This document shows, piece after piece, positions 1 through 9,566 of a DNA stretch of 21,152 nt (positions are counted from its first letter, which is position 1; every line of letters begins with the position of its first letter). Location of the stretch: the NCBI GenBank assembly GCA_015501055.1, contig JADNYV010000584.1, forward strand, positions 1 through 21,152. Reading direction: 5' to 3'. The translations under genes and the position numbers were made by a program. Source of the stretch: Mucidula mucida. Lineage: Eukaryota; Basidiomycota; Agaricomycetes; Agaricales; Physalacriaceae. Under the pieces are notes generated by a model. The model was not told the DNA's origin, did not search any database, and was given only the letters and a program-made list of their open reading frames with translations.

Positions 1-646
1 TGGACAATGCCTGGTCCAACTTTACTCGCTAACTGTAATCTCGCTTTGTCTGAGCTGCCGGTATGGTACCTCCGCCCCTCTGTATGTACGTTCCTTCACT
101 ATCACTCTCTCCTCCCCCGTCTAACATTGTTTCGTCCACAGCTTTAGCGTGTATCCATAGTTTTACGGAGCAACCTCTGGCGTCTTTATTAGGATCTCCT
201 CCTGCGCATCTATTATACCGCTTACCGTCCCCTTTCCCATCTACTTTTCTCCTGGTCTCCTCATCCAACATCATCTACTTATTATTTGCTGTACTTAACT
301 TACCGTTTTCCAGTCGCTCGTTTCGCATGTTTCCTTGTAACCGCACGCATACTTTAGATAGAATCTGATTTCGCTTCTTGGGATGCAGTGGCCCGGTCTT
401 GCCATTCTTATATCGACGATACAAATAGAATCTATCTAATGCACTGGAACTTGGACAGTCGTGTAGGCTCACTATGGGACATTATATATACATGCACCTT
501 CGAGTACGAATTGCAGTGATAATTACAACCTTGAACGCCAAAGTGATGGTAATGTACAAGACAACAAATGTTCGCTGAATCTATTGATATGTGTAGTGTT
601 CAACAAGGACAACCCGAAACCTCTAAAGGAAGAAGTGCAGAGACAT
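1..646. other. Left-end stretch without a supported gene; DGAT2 3' flank
   Basis: No recognisable protein reads through this stretch on either strand. Positions 63-330 of the plus strand are strongly C/T-rich, so a 101-codon frame there (63-368) is made mostly of Pro, Ser and Leu with no domain pattern. The part nearest 646 should hold the 3' untranslated region of the minus-strand DGAT2 gene. A gene end from outside the window could lie here, but nothing shows it. Confidence 0.5.
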
Positions 647-2369
647 TCAGTCAATAATGTTAAGCTCCCTCTTCCGTGCCTTGGCGAACTCATTCTTGTA
701 CGTCTCCCAGATTCTGTTTCGTCGAGTAAATAGATGAAAGACGTTGAGAAGCACGGAGCGTACCTCGTCAATTCAGTAATGTATAAGTTCTGGATTCTCC
801 GAACTTCTTCTATATCGGGCTGTTCGTATTTCGTTACGTGGATAGGTCGTCCAGCTGCAGACCGATTAATACTGAGTGCCGTAGAAAGGAGAATATACTC
901 ACTAACGACGACGATTCTCCGTCTATAAGGCAGCAGACCGGTGCTATCTGACAATCCACGTTAGCTATAATGAAGCAGTACTTGATAAGCAGATACAATT
1001 GAGCATGCCACGGCCATGGAACAACGGGAGCGTAAATCCGAACATGGACTGGAACTTTTTCTGGATGGTAAAGACGGCGGTCCCTCGTTCATTGGGCATC
1101 TGCTGGTAGATGTCGTTTTCACCAAACGAGAATACAGGTACCAAGTCAGCTCTGCAGAATTTGTTAGGTACCTCAGGATAAGCGCCACTGGAAGACGTGC
1201 CCATGCTGAATGGCAATCTTGATGAAGCCGAGTCTAGAAGTAAGAACGTTGAGAAAACGAAGTACACGGTCAGAAGAACGACCGACCGTCTCCGTAATGT
1301 CAGATCTGCCGTTCCAGGATGAGCACTAAGACTTTCGGCAGCACCCCCGATGACGATGGTGATAGAATGGCCAGGGCCACTTTTGAGGATGTTGATGCAG
1401 GAGCGTTTGCTGACGCTGGAGATCCCTAGAGCGAGGGCGACATCGCGGTAAAAAGGCATCTTGAAGTTGCTAGCGAGAGTAAGGAGATGGGGAGTTATTC
1501 CCGGGAACGCCTTGGAAAATCCGGTGGCTGCAACAGTCAGCTCCAAATCTAAGTTGACAAAATACATACCTTCTGTGGCAAATGTCGCGAAAGCTCCCCT
1601 GTAATTGATGAGCAAGGCCTTCCAGCGAAATAGAGGAAACGTACATTCCAATGATACCTAGTGCACTGTTAGCTTCCATCTAAAATCGACATTCATAAAC
1701 TTACCGTGGGGATGATAACCAAAGACATAATTGCGGTCAGCGGGTAGGTCGGCTTCCTGAGACTGCCTTTAGTGCCAACATCCTACGCGATGCGAGTCAA
1801 ACCCCACCTTCAATAATCTGCAAAGGGGTCAATTAGAGCAATGCAAGAATTGGATCGACATACGATGCGGGATAGTAGTCTGCAAAGTATCGCCACCAGG
1901 ATATCCGGCGGAACCACATGCTCGGGCGAGCACCGTGTACGGAAGCCTTGTCGATGTAGTGGATCCAAATTTGATATGCCAGGAGCAGCGGCCACAGTGC
2001 CGGGTACGAGCTAAGCCTCCGTCAGCCAGACGGTCTTGGCCATTCAAACCGTAGCTGACCATAAATACACCCATAGGGTGATTGAGCCCCATATCAGCAG
2101 CGACCAGACCGTCACCGCCAATGTCTGTAGCCTCCTCTCCATCGGTATCTGAGATGGCACAAAACTGCTATTTATTTAATACTTGTTCCAACATCGAAAA
2201 ACGCAAAAACGCACTCGAAATGGGCCTTTAGCGTATCCTTGACCGGCTTCAACGGCGTCGTTGCCAGTTCAGACAATTTTCCTCGAAGAGAGGACGCCGA
2301 TAGCGAGCGCGACGCTGCGGTCAACTTTGCATTGAGTCCTTGCTCCATCGCCGTCGACATTGGCGACAT
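647..2369 (-). CDS. DGAT2: Diacylglycerol O-acyltransferase, DGAT2 family (13 exons, 380 aa)
   Basis: Makes triacylglycerol from diacylglycerol and acyl-CoA at the ER and lipid droplets (family knowledge). Exons, 5' to 3': 2369-2215, 2164-2060, 2010-1864, 1817-1808, 1756-1705, 1657-1645, 1598-1570, 1527-1287, 1233-1201, 1151-997, 947-903, 854-764, 713-647; the sum is 1143 nt, in frame. Residues about 64-105 form the paired hydrophobic segment, followed by IWIHYID. The catalytic HPHG is at 154-157. GPGHSITIVIGGAAESL, then RRLGFIKIAIQHGADLVP and VFSFGEND are the DGAT2 signature blocks, and the C-terminus has GRPI and EEVRRIQ. The length is typical of fungal DGAT2. Start ATG at 2369 is the first in the open frame; another in-frame ATG lies at 2360. 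Oddities are two microexons (10 and 13 nt) and one GC-AG intron (1200-1152). MGAT activity cannot be excluded. Confidence 0.95.
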
Positions 2370-3238
2370 TCAAGAGAGCAGCGGGCAGCGTGTTGACTGG
2401 GATCCTGGTGATGGTGGTCGAGGTCCAAGGCGCGCCGAGGGCGAGGGGCAGAGTGAGACCTGGCCAGTGACGTAATCTTGCGGATGTCTAGCCAATTTAG
2501 ACGCGTCCGATACAAGCAATAATAATCTTTATTCGGCTCTGTACAACTAACTGTGACCGCGCAACGCGTCGGAACAAGTGATAGCCAGCGCGGAATCGGA
2601 GGGCCTCGGAAGGGCGCCTGTAATCTATGCTACCCACGCAACACCAACGTCCCGTCCGAGAGCTAACTAGTCAGAGCTCGCTTTATTGACTACGTCCTAT
2701 TTTCCAAATAACAGAGCCAGAGAACTCTCACACGCGTAACAACTATGGCCACCTTGAACGCTTACCTCCCTACGTACTGCAAGATCAATTGGCAATGAGT
2801 GAAAATCTTTGACGCGTCCCCGGTCCCCGAGTTGATAAAATCACCTGTCTCCAGAAATCATATGTGCCGGGTGTGGCGGCTTTTGTAGAGTGCTGCGAGT
2901 ACCACACGAAGTGACACGAGTAACGTGGACGATACCCGGACCCGCCAACGTATAATGTTTCTTGGACAGCAACGCACTATGCGACGCTGTCCAGTACGGC
3001 GCTTACATCGAATCTAATAGGATAAGCCACTGCGCTTTCCTCTGCAAGACCGAGCCCACGAATGAACGACACCGTTCAAAATTCGATGTTCACTGATCGT
3101 TGAACGAGCATCTTAAAACATCATGGTGGGTTGCAAGTGCACCCTTGACATAGCGACCGATGGACATGAATTATACACGCTGCTTTACTTGGATGAAATC
3201 AGAACTTGAAATGCTAACTGCATATGAACACATACGTT
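2370..3238. other. Intergenic region upstream of DGAT2
   Basis: This is 869 bp between the DGAT2 start and the stop of tubulin-folding cofactor B, both on the minus strand. It should hold the DGAT2 promoter and the cofactor B 3' end. A short 17-codon frame begins at an ATG near 2745 in good context (CAACTATGGCC) but has no recognisable product. I see no RNA gene. A CCAAT pentamer lies at about 2492 and four ACGCGT hexamers are described separately. Confidence 0.6.
2501..2817. promoter_or_regulatory. Cluster of four ACGCGT hexamers upstream of DGAT2
   Basis: ACGCGT occurs at 2501-2506, 2564-2569, 2732-2737 and 2812-2817, that is 132 to 448 bp upstream of the DGAT2 start. This palindrome is the core of the yeast MCB element bound by MBF at G1/S (established knowledge). 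A role here is inference only: the hexamer also turns up singly elsewhere in this GC-balanced window, including inside coding sequence. Confidence 0.25.
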
Positions 3239-4147
3239 TTACATTTCCTCGTCAAGATCAATACCTTCCTCTGGATAATCTCCAACTTTCACTTTCTCAG
3301 GACGCACAAAAACACCATACTTGGGTCGACACTCAAAGTATCGCTCCCCTTGCACCCTATCATAGCGTCAAACCCGCTCATACTTGAAAAAAACCAAAGA
3401 AACTCACGACCCATCATTCTTTCCAAAAGGTTCATCGTACTCAACACCGACCCAGACACCTTCACCAGTACCAAACTTCGTTAGACCGACGAAGCGCACC
3501 GTCCCGCGTTTACTGAAACCAGCCTCCGTCGACTCGACCTCACATCGCGAACCGATTGGAATATTGACATCGACCACTGGCGTAGGCTTGCTCTCGTCTT
3601 TAGGCGCGAATCGCCCAACCTTGTTACGCTGCTTGAAAGCCAGCACCGTATCTACAAGCCTCGTTACCAACACAAATCACTCGAGATCTAAACAAACTCA
3701 CCTGCGCGCGCCTCATACTCAGCACTCGTCAACTCGAACTTGTCGACTTGAGACACGTCCGTGAGTTGTCCAGTAAGGGTGGCAGACGGGTTCAGATCGT
3801 CTACCTAGTAACATTAGCTCGAACCAACCCACACGTGGAAATGTAGTACTTTCAACAACTGCAAGCTCCGAAGACCATAGAATCCGAGTGGCTTTGTATC
3901 ATCAGACAGTTCCGCAAGCACAGTAGGATCATTCTCCGAATTGTAGAGTTTGATGATCTGGTTGCCGACAGGGATTCCAGTGATCAGCTCGAGTTTTCCC
4001 TGATGAGCGCAAGGGTAAATAAGTCTCCGTCCAAAGGGGAATAGCCAGATCGATTACTTTCAGTTGCTCAACAGTCGTATGTAATTCGAGTCGCCTTTCA
4101 GACTTTGTATCCGGAGAGACAACAAAGACGCTGACAACCCCAGACAT
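3239..4147 (-). CDS. TBCB: Tubulin-folding cofactor B, CAP-Gly protein (5 exons, 234 aa)
   Basis: Chaperone that binds alpha-tubulin after CCT and works with cofactors E, C and D in making the tubulin heterodimer (the yeast relative is Alf1). Exons: 4147-4058, 3999-3850, 3804-3702, 3651-3408, 3356-3239; the sum is 705 nt, in frame. The N-terminal ubiquitin-like domain runs to about residue 80 and holds [18 protein letters not shown]. The C-terminal CAP-Gly domain (about 155-225) shows [19 protein letters not shown], the tubulin-tail-binding GKNDGS, and [14 protein letters not shown]. The protein ends in an acidic EEM, as cofactor B proteins do, for binding cofactor E or tubulin. The start follows a clean upstream region, and the next gene upstream, the SPRY gene, stops 209 bp away on the same strand. 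Confidence 0.95.
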
Positions 4148-4214
4148 GTTTGGTTGCGATTGAAAGGCGGAATGCTAGAGAGATGATGACGGTCAAGAAG
4201 AAGAAAGATGCGAT

Positions 4215-4220
4215 CACGTG
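4215..4220. promoter_or_regulatory. CACGTG E-box upstream of TBCB
   Basis: A perfect CACGTG palindrome lies 68 bp upstream of the TBCB start, in the only 209 bp available for its promoter. This is the core site of bHLH factors such as Cbf1 in fungi. Use by this gene is inferred from position only. Confidence 0.35.
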
Positions 4221-4356
4221 TGGCGGAAGACGTCGTGTCTTCCAGAAACATTCAGGCAAGGCGTTAGAGTCCAATGTCGACGTTCACAAACAAATCAAGC
4301 TCGAGCAAAAAGAAAGGAGTTAAACTGTTCTACATTCGAAATGTCTTTCAATCAAT

Positions 4357-5411
4357 TCAAAACACAGGTTGCTGCATCCGACTGTACGACGGAAGCTCGT
4401 CATCTATCCCATCGGAGCCACCAAGGCGCCCAATAATCCCCTCAACCTTCCACTGCCACTCATTCCCCTCCGGCCATTTGACCAATTCGCCTCCAAAGTT
4501 GACCTCGAAATCACACACACCCTCCACCCCGATCGCCGCAAATACATCGTAGTTCTGGCGGGGCAAGTAGATGCCCGCGAACGCATTCGGTAGACGGATC
4601 CCGTTATAAGTGTAGAATAGGGTCCCGCTGCGGTACTCGTAACCACAGCCTATCGTGTCCCCAGGGCGAATAGCCTGAAGAGCATCAGTGTAATCCATGC
4701 CGCCGTCCGGATCTTCGAAGAACTTGCGGAAGTCGTCCAGATGGAGGCCAGAGCTTAGGCGATTCCATCCTGCGTGTCTCCATGTAGGATATGGGCGGCA
4801 TGCCGTACCTATAGCGAGCACGATGAACAAGTTTGGTTTATGAAATAGTAGAAGACACTTACCAACAGATATAATCCCTTCCATCTTGTGGATAAGGATC
4901 TCATAGTAAGATCCAACCTTGCCCGGAATATCGTAGTAGCCAGCCATAATAGGCAGGTTGCTGAGCAAGCAGTAGTCGCGACATTTATGGCTCGTCTGAA
5001 CGCGAATCACAGCAGGCGTCTTGGCGTCGCGCGGAATATTGTACACAGCTCCCTTGAATCGGGGCTCATTCGTTATCTCTAGGCCCCACGCCTTGGCTCC
5101 AAGCTCATTAATCTGGTCAACCATATACGAGGGCAAGAGGCGGGGTGGCTGAATAGGGTTGTTCTCGCAGTACTCCTCTGCAGCGCGATATTCGTCTTCA
5201 GGAGCCTCGTTGAACTTCCCATGTTTATGCTAGGATGTAGCTACGTTAGTGCGACGATTATCAAGGCGTGTTGTAGACTGACACTTTTCTCTGGCGCCGC
5301 CGCCCATGCAGGAGGTTCGTCCATCGGGTACTTGGAATCCGAACCGCTAGACTGATGGGCTTCATGATCTCCCTTGAGCGAATCCTTCAATTTGTGGAAA
5401 AAGCCAGCCAT
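4357..5411 (-). CDS. SPRY-domain protein (3 exons, 315 aa)
   Basis: Exons: 5411-5283, 5229-4863, 4808-4357; the sum is 948 nt, in frame. The N-terminal 75 residues are hydrophilic and rich in Lys, His and Pro (MAGFFHKLKDSLKGD...). The SPRY/B30.2-type core runs from about 110 to 285: PIMAGYYDIPGKVGSYYE, then GTACRPYPTWRHPGWN-like text (here RHAGWN), GDTIGCGYEY, GTLFYTYNGIRL and the closing VCDFEVNFGG. The layout matches fungal SPRY proteins related to yeast Ssh4/Ear1, which adapt the ubiquitin ligase Rsp5 to membrane cargo. Unlike those, I see no N-terminal membrane segment, so a soluble SPRY adaptor is the safer call. SPRY domains bind protein partners and have no catalytic residues. The gene diverges from RPC11 and shares its promoter. 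Confidence 0.9.
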
Positions 5412-5542
5412 TGCTGTCTATTGTCGTGGTGGCGGTTCGAGGTCAAGCAAGGCTATCCATTAAATGGAGAGTTAGGGGTAGATAAGATGCGATCACATGC
5501 TCACGTCATCCCGCTGATTTCTCTTTTTCACTCCCATCCCAA
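5412..5542. promoter_or_regulatory. 131-bp bidirectional promoter (SPRY gene / RPC11)
   Basis: The start codons of the SPRY gene (minus, 5411) and RPC11 (plus, 5543) are 131 bp apart, so both transcripts must start within or very near this space. It carries GATCACATG and CTCACGTCATCC (about 5492-5512), which resemble bHLH/CRE half sites, and no clear TATA box. The promoter call follows from gene geometry; the sites are weak inference. Confidence 0.7.
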
Positions 5543-6067
5543 ATGCTGTTCTGCCCTACCTGCGCTAATATGCTCGTCATATCCTCCGCGACGGGCTACA
5601 ATAAATGGTCTTGTAATACCTGCCCCTACGAATTCCCTATAACGAAGCAGGTAGGCCGATCTTATCACCGATATTTACTCGTTCTTACCAGCGAACTAGA
5701 TGACTTCACGGACGAGACTGAAAAGAAAGGAAATTGACGACGTTCTCGGAGGAGATCAGGCATGGGAGCACGCCGACGCGACTCAAGGCTAGCTTTCTTG
5801 ACGAATCTCGACCTGTTCGTTCTGACGCGACCTACATAGCATCGTGCGGGAAATGCAACAACGACAAGGCGTATTTCTATCAGCTTCAGATCAGGTCTGC
5901 CGACGAGCCCATGACGACGTGTAAGCCTGCTTTCTTCCCTCACACGGCTCACCTGCTCATGGCGAATACTAGTTTATCGGTAAATCTAGGCGATTACCTG
6001 TCGATGATTTCCATGCTCACTTCGATATAGATGTACAGCTTGCACCCACCAGTGGAGAGAGAACTAG
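5543..6067 (+). CDS. RPC11: DNA-directed RNA polymerase III subunit C11 (5 exons, 106 aa)
   Basis: Pol III subunit needed for RNA cleavage, termination and reinitiation (human POLR3K). Exons: 5543-5650, 5700-5787, 5840-5920, 5973-5979, 6031-6067; the sum is 321 nt, in frame, and the length matches the 108-residue human protein. The N-terminal zinc ribbon uses Cys4, Cys7, Cys24 and Cys27 (MLFCPTC...CNTCP). The C-terminal TFIIS-like ribbon uses Cys68, Cys71, Cys96 and Cys99, with the cleavage hairpin RSADEPMTT at 84-92, where Asp87 and Glu88 are the acidic pair. Two oddities: intron 2 (5788-5839) has no GT donor and must be read as GC-AG (AAG|GCTAGC), since the frame hits TAG at once if unspliced. 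Exon 4 is only 7 nt (TTTATCG) and restores Phe-Tyr-Arg-Cys before the last Cys pair. Confidence 0.93.
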
Positions 6068-6717
6068 CTGGAGAAACCCGATCCGTGGTGCTGCATTTCT
6101 ACCTCAATTTCTGGGATGCTGGTCTGTATCCAGTGTATAACATGTACGTTGTCTAAAGAGTTTGATCCGTCATCATCTCACTTATTTCTCTAGGTAATGC
6201 TTAGACTGTATATACGACGTGTTGATACTACACGAAGACAACCTGTTGAGCGTGCAGTCCTGTTCCCTTCATGACCATCGACGAGATATCAGTCGCAGGC
6301 GCGCAGCGGGTCCTCTTCTAACATCAAGTTGCAGACCTCGTCAGTCTTTCAGAATACTGCGTCGGGTAAATTACTGATATCAAGAGAATGGGCTTCGCTG
6401 ACATTTCGACATTAGATTCGATTGCCCAGAAAGTAGGGAGAGGTCTGGCGGAGATGAGGAAAGGCGCAGATGAGATGGACATTCCACACGGTGGTATGGG
6501 GCCTTTGAAAACGATTGAGATATGACAACCTTCAACGTCATTCGAGTAGGAGCTAACTCGCAGGGAATGTCAGCGTCCGTCTAGAATTGTGGGAGATGCC
6601 GTCGCAATATGCTAACGATTATTTTTCGACTGTACTGACAGTGAACTGACGGGATTTTGATTGATGCATGTCCTCGAATTCTGATAATGAGTTGTTGTCA
6701 ATCGCAAGGATCATGTG
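6068..6717 (+). other. Intergenic stretch with an orphan 45-codon frame
   Basis: The 650 bp between RPC11 and the zinc-finger gene hold one frame that looks coding: ATG at 6388 to TGA at 6523-6525, 45 residues beginning MGFADISTLDSIAQKVGRGL and ending GGMGPLKTIEI. It is amphipathic and codon use looks normal. It may be a small gene or the last exon of a gene whose earlier exons (perhaps from the ATG at 6271, MTIDEISVAGAQRVL) I could not join with credible splice sites. I do not recognise it. The first part should include the RPC11 3' end. Confidence 0.25.
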
Positions 6718-7408
6718 ATGGGCAAATTTCTCTTCGACTCACGTTTCATGCACATGTCTTTGGAGACTCACGTCGTCGAAATCACAGAGGACACCTTCCT
6801 TGAACTGGCAAGGACCACCATAGTTGCTTCGGGCTTGACGTGCGAGGGGAGCAAGGACAGGGAGTGTGATGCTGTTCTCTCGTGTTGGCATTCTTACAGT
6901 TGTGTGAGTTCGATCCGTTCGACCTGATAGCCTAGAATCAACCTGCTCGTAGCACCTGATGCTACACCGAACAGAGACTGGCAGAGACCAAGGAGGATAT
7001 CGGTGCAATCTCAAAAAATGTACCACGTACACCCGACTCTATCCCACAAAAAATGAACTCCATGACCACATCACCAACTTCCACATGCCCCATACACGCG
7101 CTTTACCCTGCCCAATCCGAGGATGCAGAAAAGGACCGCCATTCTCACTTCCAACACAGTTGATATCCCATTTCCGCACTTCTCACGTAGACTTGGAAGG
7201 CCACCAGGTTGACCGTACCTCCGACCTTTTTCTGCAGTCGTGGATGCCATTTCATGTATCCAATCTCCCGTCGCCTCCTCCCCCTCTCCCGCATCGTTCC
7301 GCCTTTGGGACCGTTCTCGTTCCTGTAGCGGACGGACAACGAACGAAAGCCCGACGGTCTCATAAACGGCGAATGCCTCAAACCCACATATTGGGGCAAC
7401 TCATGTGA
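6718..7408 (+). CDS. C2H2-like zinc-finger protein (2 exons, 213 aa)
   Basis: Exons 6718-6903 and 6953-7408 are joined in phase 0 across a 49-nt intron (GTGAGT...TAG). Two fingers with a wide Cys spacing are visible: Cys80-X4-Cys85 with His101-X4-His106, and Cys115-X4-Cys120 with His135-X4-His140. The text between them, PTKNELHDHITNFH and PTQLISHFRTSH, has the usual finger helix. The remaining C-terminus is Pro-rich (PSPPPPLPH) and then basic (KARRSHKRR), which could be a nuclear signal. Such proteins are common and poorly characterised in agaricomycetes; DNA binding is inferred. The ATG at 6718 is the first in the frame after a stop at 6688-6690; an ATG at 6713 gives only one codon. A short T run follows the stop. 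Confidence 0.7.
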
Positions 7409-7585
7409 AGGATAGTCAAGGCCGTTCATGCCGTTTTTTTGTTACAACATCATTGTCTGCCGGCCGTTAATAGTGTAAGTACTCGGTAGTACTTACATTA
7501 CCTTGCCATCCGTTATCATGTTTCTTGGCCGATCGAAAAATCCTTTGAAGAACTTCACTTTCGGGAAGTCAGACTGCCTCCGCCT

Positions 7586-9030
7586 ATGCTGTTATTAATA
7601 CTACCCTACCTACTGAGGCTCGAAGTTTTTGACCTTCGTCCCGAACTCTTCGGTAACACGGAATTCTCATATGTCGCCATTCCTTCTACTCCCTTCATAC
7701 CCCTCGCCCAGCAGCTCCCCGCCGAACTCATCTCCTTGGTTGCGTCGTATCTGGTTCCCCGGACATTCGCGCCCAGGAAAACAAATAACCTCGCTGGGCT
7801 CCTTACGGCGACGCATGTCTGTCAGAGCTGGCGTGTCGCCATCTCAAACGATCCGCGTCTTCGGACAAAGATAGAGTACTACGGCCGACGTCACCCTCGG
7901 GCGCTCGACTCTGACATGCTGTCCAAAGTCCTGAGCCTCTCTGGGAGCCTTTCCTTGAATATCACCTTCCGACAGAATCAGATGTCTACATCAAGATGCT
8001 TGACCTGATCCTGGATACCTCAACGCGATGCGCTGGTATATCCTCACTCTCTCCTATGACCTGTTCGTCAAGCTCGTATGCAAAGATTACACCTTTCCGA
8101 ATCTGCGCCGCCTGTCCCTCAAGCCAAACCCGGATCGATTGTATTTCTTGCGGGTGTACATAAGCAGCAGCAATGAATTCTGGTGCCGCCTTCCTAGATT
8201 GGAAGTTTTGACAATTATAGATAACATGACACATTACATTCGCGCGCTACCACCGAACGATTGTTTTCAGATTCCGAAGGACGTGATAATCCAGGTCCCC
8301 GGAGACGCGAGCCACATGCAGCGCCACCATTACTGGCGTCACGTTCCACACAACATGCTGCGCGGCAGACTATTCGTATAGGGATCCGATTGGCGCCGTG
8401 AGCACCAGCATAGAGCCATTGTACGTGAAGAATTTACGGTGTACGTCTCTTGCATCACATGTCTTTTCCTTCACTCCGCAGCTTTTTGGTGGACACGCTC
8501 AGATGGGATACTGGGGACGTTCCTGCGGAGATTGTAGATGCCATCATGCCTTGCATCATTAGGTGCCTCGACCGGTCGAGTCCTTCTTTAGAGATATTCA
8601 CCTTGGCGGTGTGGGAGCTTGCGCCGTCCATTCTTCCATCCGTGTTCCAGCTGGCTTCTTTCAGCCTTCGCGTCGACCTCCTTAGTGACCTGCTCTTCTT
8701 GACAGAGTTACTCGACGTGCTCGCAAAGAATAACGATGGGACTTTCGCCGTTCTCTCTCACCTCGAGAAGCTCACCATCAGACTCAGCGCGGACCCTTCG
8801 CGCAGGGCTACGACGAACGCAAACGAATTGAGGAGATTGATAGAGAGCATTTCGTGGCAATGATTCGCGAGCGGTCGTGTCACAGTGACCCGTCTCTCCG
8901 TTACGTGGCGGTTACTGTCGATGCAAACTCATACTGCGCTCTTTTTGATCCTGACGTTGAGGTTCTGAATCAGTACGAAGGGCGCGTTAAGGGATCGAAG
9001 GTCATTATAACCGATGCAGGTTGGTCGTAG
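7586..9030 (+). pseudogene. F-box protein remnant with several frameshifts
   Basis: An F-box-type N-terminus reads LPAELISLVASYLV and NLAGLLTATHVCQSWRVAIS, then DPRLRTKI (frame from about 7586). The rest of a typical agaricomycete F-box protein of about 480 residues continues collinearly but changes frame near 7970 (ITF / ESDVYIKMLDLILD), 8030 (DTSTR / WYILTLSYDLF), 8370 (LFV stop / YRDPIGAVSTSIEPLYV), 8450 (NLRCTS / HHMSFPSLRSFLVD) and 8850 (ELRRL / IDREHFVAMIRERS). It ends at 9028-9030 after YVAVTVDANS. No GT...AG pairs bridge these points without deleting conserved text, so I read it as a decayed copy, not a spliced gene. Intact F-box proteins of this kind recruit substrates to SCF ubiquitin ligases. 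The true N-terminus may lie near 7670 rather than 7586. Confidence 0.7.
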
Positions 9031-9566
9031 ATTAGTGTACTCAGAATTGTATTTGTAGTGTAGCATTAAGCAGTGATGAAACTCTTGGACTTACCTTGGT
9101 ATTTGTAATAGGAAGCTGTCTTATCACAACCAGACGTTCGGTTATTCAAAAACATTAGGTGGCGTACTACAGCGTACAACACCTATGATTCAACGTATCA
9201 TTGCGGGGTTGGCTTAAACCTCTGCACGACTATGTCAACTTCCTTGGCGCCGAGCTCGACGAGTAAACCCTTGCACAGTATAACGAAGACTCGGGGACGC
9301 GATTACGGGCTGCGCGTGTCTAAGTCCCCCTACGGGCGGCAGTGTTCATTCAAAAAAAAAAGAAGACTCAGCCTGCCATCAGGGTTTGCTTAGACGTAGT
9401 GTTGCTGTGAAATGCAGAAGCACGTTCCAAATAGGAGATATACTACACCGGTGATACAGCCGTTTTATATGTCCTGCTAATGTAAAGAACTTCGGGTATA
9501 CTGATCAAGAAAGGCACTGAAACTCTCGTGATGGGCGTGAAAGTCATGCTTCGTCGCGATGGGTAT
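9031..9566. other. Intergenic stretch, nothing recognised
   Basis: The 536 bp separate the F-box remnant from the 3' end of the minus-strand small membrane protein gene. An A run of ten lies near 9352-9361. I see no coding frame with a recognisable pattern, no repeat and no RNA gene. Confidence 0.5.

Noticed and set aside
63..368. 101-codon plus-strand frame in the left end
   Set aside because: It lies in a C/T-rich stretch, is dominated by Pro, Ser and Leu, and shows no domain or splice context; this is expected of low-complexity DNA.
1808..1863. A single longer intron in DGAT2 in place of the 10-nt exon
   Set aside because: Direct joining of 1864 to 1756 shifts the frame and destroys LPADRNYVFGYHPHG; the microexon is required.
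5780..5840. In-frame TAG in RPC11 suggesting a broken gene
   Set aside because: A 52-nt GC-AG intron with a CTGAC branch-like site removes it and yields a full-length 106-residue protein with all eight zinc-ligand cysteines.
6904..6922. tRNA B-box-like GAGTTCGATCC
   Set aside because: No A-box, acceptor stem pairing or anticodon arm could be found around it; it falls in the intron of the zinc-finger gene.
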